A stretch of DNA of 6,065 nt, from NCBI GenBank assembly GCA_021802745.1, contig JAJZRK010000197.1:1-6065 (forward strand), read 5' to 3'. Below are positions 1 to 5,036 of this stretch, one piece after another; within the stretch, counting starts at the first letter, position 1, and each line of letters begins with the position of its first letter. The notes beneath the pieces were generated by a model that searched no databases, was not told the origin of the DNA, and saw only the letters and a program-made list of their open reading frames with translations. Made by a program: the position numbers and the translations under genes. This DNA comes from a bacterium (GTDB lineage Bacteria; Gemmatimonadota; Gemmatimonadetes; Gemmatimonadales; Gemmatimonadaceae).

Positions 1-1193
1 AGGTCGCCGTCGCCGAGCGCGCGCGCCGCCTCCGCATCCGGCGTGAGGAACTTGGCCACCGGCCCCTCAAGCTTGCCGTCGGCCTTCTTGACGCGCAGCA
101 GCCCGCCCGCACCGGCACTCTTCGCGATCGCCTCCAGCTCATCCACCTGCTTGCGGCTCCAGGCGGCGCCGCCCGGCACGCGAAGGCCGCGCACGCGTCC
201 GCCCCCCGCAATGGCCGACGTCGTCACCCCGAACTCCAACGGACGGAACGCCTCCGTGAAATCGTGGAGTTCGAGCCCGTAGCGCAGATCGGGACGGTCG
301 CAGCCGTAGCGCTCCATGGCATCCGCGTACGACATGCGCTCGAACGGCGTCGGCACGTCATGTCCCGCCTCGCGCCAGATCGCCGCCACCATTCCCTCCG
401 ACAGCGCGATGATGTCCTCGCGCCCGATGAACGATGCCTCGATGTCGATCTGCGTGAACTCGGGCTGGCGATCCTGCCGCAGGTCTTCGTCGCGGAAGCA
501 GCGTGCAATCTGGAAGTAGCGGTCGAATCCGCTGCACATGAACAACTGCTTGTAGATCTGCGGCGACTGCGGCAGGGCGTAGAACTCACCGGGGTGCACG
601 CGACTCGGCACCAGATAGTCGCGCGCCCCCTCGGGCGTCGGCTTGGTGAGGATGGGCGTTTCGAGTTCGAGGAAGCCGCGGTCGCTGAGGTAGCGGCGCG
701 TCACCTGCAGCAGGCGATGGCGCAGGACCAGGTTCGCCTGGAGTTCCGGGCGCCGCAGGTCCAGGTAGCGGTGGCGCAGGCGCAGATCTTCCGCCGGCAA
801 TTGGTCGTTCTTGCCGCGCGCCACCGGAATCGCCGGCGTCACCGCCGGACCGACGACACGAATGGACGTGGCGCGCACCTCGATATCGCCCGTCTCGAGG
901 TGCGGATTGCGCATCTCGGCGGGACGCGGCGCAACCACGCCCTCGACGATCACGACCGACTCCACGCCCACTGCCGCCGCATCGGCGATCGTCGCCGCGC
1001 TCGACCAGTCGGGATTGAAGCTGACCTGGACGAGCCCGGCGCGGTCACGCAGGTCGATGAACACGAGACCACCCAGGTTGCGCGAGCGATGCACCCACCC
1101 GCCGAGGGTGACAGCCACACCGGCATGTTCGGCGCGGAGGGCGCCGCATGGATGCGTGCGCTGCGACGTGGCGAAGACGTTCCCTTCTTTCAA
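1..1193 (-). CDS. aspS: Aspartyl-tRNA synthetase, bacterial type (3' end cut by window edge)
   Basis: Charges tRNA with aspartate in the cytoplasm using ATP. About 397 codons are present, and the E. coli enzyme has 590, so the C-terminal third lies outside the window. Seen in order: an N-terminal OB-fold anticodon domain (about 15-115, with GGWVHRSRNLGGLVFIDLRD); class II motif 1 region (about 172-198, FLELETPILTKPTPEGARDY); the LPQSPQ substrate loop (207-212); motif 2 (231-250, FRDEDLRQDRQPEFTQID, with the ATP-contacting Arg234); and the start of the GAD insertion domain typical of bacterial AspRS (about 325 on). I chose the TTG start at 1193. An in-frame TGA lies two codons upstream, GGGAG sits 8 bases before the TTG, and no ATG or GTG occurs early enough to give a full OB fold. 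The TTG overlaps the upstream gene's stop (TTGA), so translation is probably coupled. No internal frameshift is visible. Identification is very secure and the start fairly secure. Confidence 0.97.
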   Translation of the reverse strand, partial: MKEGNVFATSQRTHPCGALRAEHAGVAVTLGGWVHRSRNLGGLVFIDLRDRAGLVQVSFNPDWSSAATIADAAAVGVESVVIVEGVVAPRPAEMRNPHLETGDIEVRATSIRVVGPAVTPAIPVARGKNDQLPAEDLRLRHRYLDLRRPELQANLVLRHRLLQVTRRYLSDRGFLELETPILTKPTPEGARDYLVPSRVHPGEFYALPQSPQIYKQLFMCSGFDRYFQIARCFRDEDLRQDRQPEFTQIDIEASFIGREDIIALSEGMVAAIWREAGHDVPTPFERMSYADAMERYGCDRPDLRYGLELHDFTEAFRPLEFGVTTSAIAGGGRVRGLRVPGGAAWSRKQVDELEAIAKSAGAGGLLRVKKADGKLEGPVAKFLTPDAEAARALGDGD

Positions 1194-1555
1194 CGCTCAA
1201 ACTCCCGGCGCCGCAGCGCCAACGCGGCGAATGCCGCGGCGCCGATCACGGCCCCGGTCGCATCCGCCAGAAGATCCGACAATTCCATCGCCCGACTGGG
1301 CAGAAAGTGCTGCTGCAACTCCGTAAGCGCGCCAAACACGATGGCGCCGGCCGCCGCCGGCCACACCCGCCGTCCCCTCACCCGAAGCGCCCACGCGAGC
1401 AGCACCGCCTGTCCCGCAAAGAGCGCCGCGTGCGCGAACGTGTCGAGACTCAGTCCCAGCAGTCGCTGCGACACCGTCGGCGGTGACGGCCAGAGCAGCA
1501 GCACTTCAATCAACACCGCCCACCCGACCGCCCACGCATCCGGCCGTCGGATCAC
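1190..1555 (-). CDS. VanZ-like small membrane protein
   Basis: A 121-residue hydrophobic protein with about four membrane segments (roughly residues 8-23, 40-58, 65-81 and 100-115). The VanZ-family pattern is visible: Asp38 and His42 at the start of helix 2, Glu79-Leu-Gln near the end of helix 3, then Pro86-x-Arg88 and Asp94...Ala97-Asp98...Gly101...Gly105 leading into helix 4. The name comes from VanZ, which gives low-level teicoplanin resistance by an unclear mechanism. Most chromosomal relatives have no known function, so no resistance role should be read from this. The GTG start at 1555 overlaps the stop of the PTS-like gene (GTGA) and has GGAGG 4 bases upstream. The frame stays open further upstream, but that extension is Arg-rich, lacks family features and lies over the PTS-like gene. 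It is the middle gene of a three-gene overlapping operon ending in aspS. Confidence 0.78.
   Translation of the reverse strand: MIRRPDAWAVGWAVLIEVLLLWPSPPTVSQRLLGLSLDTFAHAALFAGQAVLLAWALRVRGRRVWPAAAGAIVFGALTELQQHFLPSRAMELSDLLADATGAVIGAAAFAALALRRREFER
1202..1206 (-). promoter_or_regulatory. Ribosome binding site of aspS
   Basis: GGGAG on the minus strand, 8 bases before the TTG at 1193. It lies inside the last codons of the VanZ-like gene and supports the TTG as the aspS start. Confidence 0.6.
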
Positions 1556-2007
1556 GCCGCCTCCGCGCGCGCGAGCACAGCGGCAAACTCCACCGCGCTG
1601 GACGCCCGCATCAGCGCGCTCCGCAGGGCGTCGTCGCGCATCAACCGCGCGAGCCGACCGAGTACCTTGAGGTGCACGCCCGCGCCAGACTCCGGGGTCA
1701 GCACCAGAAAGCAGGCGCGAACGGCGACGCCGTCCGGTGCCGCGTAGTCCTCGACACCTTCGACGATGCCAGCCGCCATGCGGATGCCCGTCACGGCTTC
1801 GGTGCGGCCGTGCGGCACCGCGAGTCCATCGCCGATGGCCGTGCTCACTTCCGCCTCGCGCAACAACACGCCTTGAAAGGCCGCGTCGAGGACGGCGGGG
1901 TCGCCCTCCGGGAGCGCGAGTTCCACAAGTTCGCGGAACAGGGCGTGTCGAGAGTGGCTTCCCAACGGAACGCGAATTCGTGCCGGGGGGAGCAGTGCGG
2001 TGAGCAA
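1552..2007 (-). CDS. PTS EIIA type-2 domain protein (PtsN/fructose-family-like)
   Basis: A 151-residue single-domain protein of the EIIA fructose/mannitol/PtsN fold. The phospho-acceptor site is clear: GDGLAVPHGRTEAV with His66. A second conserved His follows in the GAGVHLKVLGRLARLM segment (His112), the residue that in this family lies near the active His. It begins LTALLPPARIRVPL, the usual start of PtsN-like proteins. In the family, EIIA receives phosphate from HPr. Single-domain PtsN-type proteins usually regulate (nitrogen, potassium, stress) rather than transport sugar. No EIIB/EIIC, HPr or EI gene is in the window, so a regulatory role is likely but inferred, and the target is unknown. 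The TTG start at 2007 is the only start codon after an in-frame TAG upstream, and GGAG lies 6 bases before it. It is the first gene of the operon leading to the VanZ-like gene and aspS. Confidence 0.88.
   Translation of the reverse strand: MLTALLPPARIRVPLGSHSRHALFRELVELALPEGDPAVLDAAFQGVLLREAEVSTAIGDGLAVPHGRTEAVTGIRMAAGIVEGVEDYAAPDGVAVRACFLVLTPESGAGVHLKVLGRLARLMRDDALRSALMRASSAVEFAAVLARAEAA
1560..1564 (-). promoter_or_regulatory. Ribosome binding site of the VanZ-like gene
   Basis: GGAGG on the minus strand, 4 bases before the GTG at 1555, within the last codons of the PTS EIIA-like gene. It decides the start against a longer upstream extension of the same frame. Confidence 0.6.
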
Positions 2008-2013
2008 CCGGAT

Positions 2014-2017
2014 CTCC
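2014..2017 (-). promoter_or_regulatory. Ribosome binding site of the PTS EIIA-like gene
   Basis: GGAG on the minus strand, 6 bases before the TTG at 2007. The spacing is good, and it supports a TTG start for this gene. Confidence 0.6.
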
Positions 2018-2023
2018 GCAGGG

Positions 2024-2038
2024 GTGTAAGCAGTGTAA
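2024..2038. repeat. Short direct repeat GTGTAA-GCA-GTGTAA
   Basis: Two copies of GTGTAA (2024-2029 and 2033-2038) with a 3-base gap, so a 9-base period, in the divergent spacer close to the start of the PTS-like gene. It could be part of a promoter or a regulator site, or it could be chance. The complementary strand reads TTACAC twice. Confidence 0.35.
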
Positions 2039-2078
2039 AACTAACGGAGAAAGCAACTTGGTGGTAGCAACCCGACGC

Positions 2079-2107
2079 TTGACCCTCCCCCGCGGCTGGG
2101 GTATCCT
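2079..2107 (+). promoter_or_regulatory. Sigma-70-type promoter of the envelope-protein/rlmN pair
   Basis: TTGACC (2079-2084, matches the -35 consensus at 5 of 6) and TATCCT (2102-2107, 4 of 6 against TATAAT) are separated by exactly 17 bases. Initiation 7 bases after the -10 would fall on position 2114, the A of the ATG of the next gene. The spacer holds a small CCCC...GGGG inverted repeat (within 2087-2101) that could be incidental. No Shine-Dalgarno sequence lies between the -10 box and the ATG. Confidence 0.65.
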
Positions 2108-2113
2108 GCGCTG

Positions 2114-3010
2114 ATGCTCCGACGCGCCTCTCTAATGTTCGTCGCGGCGCTCCTGCCCGGAGTGCTCTCGGCGCAATTGGTGCCGGGAAGGGATCTGCTC
2201 TCGTTCCCGATCGGCCTGACGGCCGAGGCGCCCGCACTCGGCACCAGCGCTGGGTTTGGCCTGTGGAACCCCGCGAGCGTCAGCATCCCGGCGGGAAGCC
2301 GCCTCCGACTGGCGGTCGGCACGATGAGCGCGCCGGTGGACGTGGCCATCACGGCGCAAACGGCGACCGTCGCTGCACGCTGGCGCGACGGCACGACGTT
2401 CGCCGTCGGACTGGCGCACGCATCGGTGAACGATCTCCTGCGCACCGACTCGGATCCGCAGTCCATGGGCGATGAAATCGTCTACGCCACGACGCTCCTC
2501 TCGCTCGCCGCGGCGCGTCCCGTGGGGCCCCTCACCGTCGGCACGGCGCTGCGCGTTCGCACGGGCACACTCGACGACGTCGTCCGCCACTCGCTGTCCG
2601 TGGATGTGGGGGTCATCTCGCGGGGGCTCGGCGAACGCGACGTGCGGTTGGCGGCGTCCACGTTCCTCGCGAGCCCGTTCTCGCGATCGCGCGAGCACGC
2701 GGAGCTGCTCCTTGGCGCAGACGCGCGGCTCACCGGCACGGATTCGCTGCGCACCACCCGCGTCGGCCTGAGCTACACGGCCGCTGACGGAATGCCACGC
2801 GAGTCCTTCGGGTACATCGGCACCCGGTGGCAGCGGCTGGAGGGACGGCTTGGTGCCGCGCGCACCGAGGCGTACGGCCGTAGCAACTGGCGCGCGCGCC
2901 TCGGCATCGCCTTTCATCACCGCGGCTACGTGATTGGTGTCGCGAGAGAGGAGAGTCCCAACCACCTCTCGGCGACGTATCAGTTCACGCTCAGCTCCCT
3001 CGTCAAATGA
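2114..3010 (+). CDS. Secreted protein, probable outer-membrane beta-barrel, unknown function
   Basis: A 298-residue protein that I do not recognise at family level. Residues 1-20 look like a Sec signal peptide: Arg3-Arg4, a hydrophobic core ending in LLPGVL, and a cleavage site Ser-Ala|Gln at 20/21. No lipobox Cys is present. The mature part has no long hydrophobic helix. It alternates short hydrophobic and polar stretches rich in Gly, Thr and Arg, as in beta barrels, and ends with a strand-like YQFTL close to the C-terminus. The GFGLWNPASV segment (about 48-57) recalls the WNPA motif near the N-terminus of PorV/PorQ/UPF0164-type outer-membrane proteins, but this is a resemblance only. The ATG at 2114 lies directly under a promoter and has no ribosome site. 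A second ATG at 2135 would shorten the signal peptide and also lacks one. Its stop overlaps the rlmN start (ATGA), so the pair should be cotranscribed. That it is a real gene is well supported, but its role is open. Confidence 0.75.
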   Translation: MLRRASLMFVAALLPGVLSAQLVPGRDLLSFPIGLTAEAPALGTSAGFGLWNPASVSIPAGSRLRLAVGTMSAPVDVAITAQTATVAARWRDGTTFAVGLAHASVNDLLRTDSDPQSMGDEIVYATTLLSLAAARPVGPLTVGTALRVRTGTLDDVVRHSLSVDVGVISRGLGERDVRLAASTFLASPFSRSREHAELLLGADARLTGTDSLRTTRVGLSYTAADGMPRESFGYIGTRWQRLEGRLGAARTEAYGRSNWRARLGIAFHHRGYVIGVAREESPNHLSATYQFTLSSLVK

Positions 3011-4089
3011 CGACGCGCGTGAACCTCCTCGATCTTGCGCCCACCGAAGCCGAGGAGCAGCTGCGGGCGTTTGCCGAGGCGCAGGGGGTCGGCGCGTATC
3101 GTGGCAGTCAGGCCGCGCGGCATCTCTGGACGACACCGACGCCCAGCTTCGACGCGATGTCCGACCTGCCGCGCGCATTCCGGGCCGAGTTGGAGCGGGC
3201 CTTCTCCATCCCGCGACTCGAACTGGCAGCCGAGCAGCGCTCGGTGGACGGGACGCGGAAGTTCCTGTTTCGACTGCACGACGGCCAGACCATCGAGACG
3301 GTGTCCATTCCCGACGGCGATCGCGTGACCCTCTGCATCTCGTCGCAGGCCGGCTGTGCGCTGCAGTGTTCGTTCTGTGCCACCGGCCTGATGGGGTTCT
3401 ACCGAAACCTGCTGCCGTCGGAGATTGCCGGGCAGGTACGCGAACTCGCCCTGCTCCCCGAGCCGATCGCGCCGACGAACATCGTCTTCATGGGCATGGG
3501 CGAACCGCTGATGAACTGGAAGGCCGTTGACGTCGTGCTCACGATTCTGAACCACCCCAAGGGGTGCGGCGTCGGCGCGCGGCACATCACCGTCTCCACG
3601 GTCGGCGTGCTCCCCGGCATCGAGGCGCTCGCGCGGCGCCCCGAGCAGTTCCGGCTCGCCATTTCGGTGCACGCGCCGACAGATGAGCTGCGCCGCATGT
3701 TGATGCCGGTGAACATCAAGTTTCCGCTCGAGCGCGTGATTGACGCGGCGGCGGCGTTCACGCGTCGCGTGACGTTCGAGTATGTGATGCTCGGCGGTGT
3801 GAATGACCAGCCGGGGCACGCCGCGGAGCTGGCCCGGCTCGCCAAGCGCTGCGGTGCGTTCGTGAACCTCATTCCGCTGCATCCGGGCGGCGCGGGGTCA
3901 TACACGCCGACGTCACCCGAGGGGATCAAGCGGTTCGCGTCCGAGGTCGCGCGCCACAAGGTGGAAGTGGCGGTGCGTCGGAGCCGCGGGACGGACATTG
4001 CCGCGGCGTGCGGCCAGCTACGGGTAGAGCGACTGCGGCGGCGGCCGCCACGAGCGGCCAACCAGAATGGTGAGGTCGAGATAGCGTAG
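3007..4089 (+). CDS. rlmN: Dual-specificity rRNA/tRNA adenine-C2 methyltransferase RlmN
   Basis: A radical-SAM enzyme that methylates C2 of A2503 in 23S rRNA and A37 in some tRNAs, affecting decoding accuracy and peptide-exit antibiotic sensitivity. It is 360 residues, normal for the family. The N-terminal RNA-binding helical domain covers about 1-85 (NLLDLAPTEAEEQLRAF). The 4Fe-4S motif CX3CX2C is Cys117, Cys121 and Cys124 (GCALQCSFCATG). The catalytic pair matches E. coli Cys118/Cys355: Cys110 and the methyl-carrying Cys335 in RGTDIAAACGQL. Also present are MGMGEPLMN (162-170) for SAM binding, HITVSTVG (193-200) and NLIPLHPGG (287-295). The ATG overlaps the upstream TGA by 4 bases and has no clear ribosome site, suggesting coupled translation. 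The last 72 bases overlap the convergent LytR_C gene. The tail after CGQL is of usual length, so the overlap is not an artificial extension. Confidence 0.97.
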   Translation: MTTRVNLLDLAPTEAEEQLRAFAEAQGVGAYRGSQAARHLWTTPTPSFDAMSDLPRAFRAELERAFSIPRLELAAEQRSVDGTRKFLFRLHDGQTIETVSIPDGDRVTLCISSQAGCALQCSFCATGLMGFYRNLLPSEIAGQVRELALLPEPIAPTNIVFMGMGEPLMNWKAVDVVLTILNHPKGCGVGARHITVSTVGVLPGIEALARRPEQFRLAISVHAPTDELRRMLMPVNIKFPLERVIDAAAAFTRRVTFEYVMLGGVNDQPGHAAELARLAKRCGAFVNLIPLHPGGAGSYTPTSPEGIKRFASEVARHKVEVAVRRSRGTDIAAACGQLRVERLRRRPPRAANQNGEVEIA

Positions 4090-4518
4090 CGAGTCGGGGC
4101 GCGCCTCAATGCGCGCCCCGCCCATCGCATCGGCGGCCCACCGCGCCCACTCCGGGTGTCCTGACCGGTCAAGGATGAGCGTGCTGTCGCGGCGATCGGC
4201 TTCGGCGGACGTCCCCGTCCCGACGACGTCGAATCCCTTGTCCCGCAGCCAAGCCGTGGCGAGGCGGGCGAGACCGCGTGTGGCGGTGGCGTTCAGCACT
4301 TCGACCTTGATGCGCACCGTGTCGGGAACGACGCGCGTGGGGCGCGCGGCGGGAACGGAGGCGGGAGCACCGACGGTGTCGCCGGCCCGATCGCCCTTCG
4401 GTCGAAAGACACCGCCCACAATTGCCGCGAGCAGGATGAGGAGGGCAACGCGACGACGCCGACGACGCGCGGCATCGGCCGCTGATACCGGTGGGGACGC
4501 TAGCGGACCGAATTCCAC
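4018..4518 (-). CDS. Membrane-anchored LytR_C domain protein
   Basis: About 166 residues: a short cytoplasmic N-terminus with six Arg in a row (18-23), one membrane segment (24-38, VALLILLAAIVGGVF), a Pro/Ala/Thr linker (about 39-67), then a LytR_C-type domain (about 68-154) starting VRIKVEVLNATATRGLARLA and ending DLTILVG. The VxVLNxT...GLA start and the xxGFxVxxxG strand are typical. The domain would lie outside the cytoplasm. Its function is not known; in LytR-CpsA-Psr proteins it follows the wall-polymer transferase domain, which is absent here. The start is uncertain. I chose the GTG at 4518 (GGTGA 4 bases upstream, 17-base overlap with the YqeK-like gene); an ATG at 4566 would add 16 residues and overlap by 67 bases. 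In many bacteria a LytR_C protein lies between yqeK and rsfS, and here it follows a yqeK-like gene, which supports the call. Confidence 0.78.
   Translation of the reverse strand: MEFGPLASPPVSAADAARRRRRRVALLILLAAIVGGVFRPKGDRAGDTVGAPASVPAARPTRVVPDTVRIKVEVLNATATRGLARLATAWLRDKGFDVVGTGTSAEADRRDSTLILDRSGHPEWARWAADAMGGARIEARPDSLRYLDLTILVGRSWRPPPQSLYP
4095..4120. other. 10-bp GC hairpin just past the rlmN stop
   Basis: CGGGGCGCGC (4095-4104) and GCGCGCCCCG (4111-4120) pair perfectly around the 6-base loop CTCAAT. The stem begins 6 bases after the rlmN stop. No T-run follows on either strand, so it is not a classical intrinsic terminator, though it could stall RNA polymerase or protect the 3' end of the rlmN mRNA. 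It also lies inside the LytR_C coding region, where it encodes GARIEARP. Confidence 0.45.
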
Positions 4519-5036
4519 AGCTTCACCGTCCCCTCGAAAATCCGATTGCCCTCGCGCAGCGTCCATTCGAGGCGCATGCGCACCGCCTGACGAAACACGC
4601 CGTCGAAGTTGTGTGGCAGCTGCGCCGCCAGGAAGGCGCGGTCGGCGTGCATGAAGCTGCGCCCCGGTTCGAGGAAGTCTGCCATGAACAGCGCGCGCCC
4701 GGTGCGATCCCACTCGGGATGGCCGACGGTATGCCAGCGCACGGCGTCGAGCACGCTGACGCGCGTCTCGCCCTCGCGCTCGAGCATCGCGGCGGCTGCC
4801 GGGCCAAGCAGGATTACGTCGGGAAGTTCCGGTGCGTGCACGAGGGCACGCAGTGCCGCGGGCGTCGCGTCGCGCAGGGCGTCGTGCCACCGTCCGGCAT
4901 CGTGCCAGGCCTGCGCCTCTGCCGCGTCAAGCTGCATCCGCGCCGCCCACTCATCGAGCAGCGCGGTGACGCGTGCGATGTGGTTGCGTCGCTTCTCGCC
5001 GACGACGGCCCACGCGGGCAGCACTGGCCCGGTCAT
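4500..5036 (-). CDS. HD-domain hydrolase, YqeK-type (symmetrical Ap4A hydrolase family)
   Basis: A 178-residue HD-superfamily protein. Metal-site residues visible are His19 (RRNHIARV), His51-Asp52 (GRWHDALRD), His102 (AVRWHTVGH) and Asp120. The block AVRWHTVGHPEWDRTGRALF followed by MADFLEPGR (118-126) matches the YqeK signature A-I-R-x-H-T-x-G ... A-D-x-x-E-P-x-R. Studied YqeK proteins split diadenosine tetraphosphate into two ADP, limiting this stress-linked nucleotide. One deviation: where YqeK proteins as I recall them have His in a HAP/HGP segment, this protein has Leu77 (LLGPAAAAML), so activity may be altered. The ATG at 5036 overlaps the trpA stop (ATGA) with only a weak ribosome site, implying coupling to trpA. 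The downstream LytR_C partner is the usual neighbour of yqeK, but nadD and rsfS are not here. Family call good, substrate inferred. Confidence 0.8.
   Translation of the reverse strand: MTGPVLPAWAVVGEKRRNHIARVTALLDEWAARMQLDAAEAQAWHDAGRWHDALRDATPAALRALVHAPELPDVILLGPAAAAMLEREGETRVSVLDAVRWHTVGHPEWDRTGRALFMADFLEPGRSFMHADRAFLAAQLPHNFDGVFRQAVRMRLEWTLREGNRIFEGTVKLWNSVR

Larger units (their letters stand above)
2008..2113. promoter_or_regulatory. Divergent intergenic region
   Basis: This 106-base spacer is the only real non-coding gap in the window. It separates the minus-strand PTS/VanZ/aspS operon from the plus-strand envelope-protein/rlmN pair and should hold promoters for both. The plus-strand promoter is clear and listed separately. 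On the minus strand I see GGAG at 2014-2017 (ribosome site for the TTG at 2007) and an AT-richer patch around 2024-2043 that includes TACACT, a possible -10. I find no good -35 at the right distance for it, so that promoter is only a guess. Confidence 0.6.

Noticed and set aside
1345..1366. GCCGGC inverted repeat inside the VanZ-like gene
   Set aside because: A chance product of Ala/Gly/Arg codons in a membrane helix, with no sign of terminator or attenuator features.
264..1670. Long plus-strand open frame of 468 codons
   Set aside because: It lies antisense to aspS and the VanZ-like gene, is Arg/Ala/His-rich without any family motif, and is the kind of frame GC-rich genes produce on their opposite strand.
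1556..2056. N-terminal extension of the VanZ-like frame
   Set aside because: It covers the PTS EIIA-like gene in another frame, is Arg/Gly/Pro-rich, and has no family match. The GTG at 1555 has a ribosome site and the expected first helix follows it.
2132..3178. Minus-strand open frame opposite the envelope-protein gene
   Set aside because: Arg-rich, no motif, no ribosome site, and fully opposite a gene with a signal peptide and promoter.
2980..4172. Two minus-strand frames opposite rlmN (2980-3882 and 3399-4172)
   Set aside because: Both mirror conserved RlmN codons and show no recognisable domain.
4519..4890. Longer start for the LytR_C gene
   Set aside because: The extension is Arg-rich, overlaps most of the yqeK-like gene and has no domain. 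Only the ATG at 4566 remains a minor alternative.
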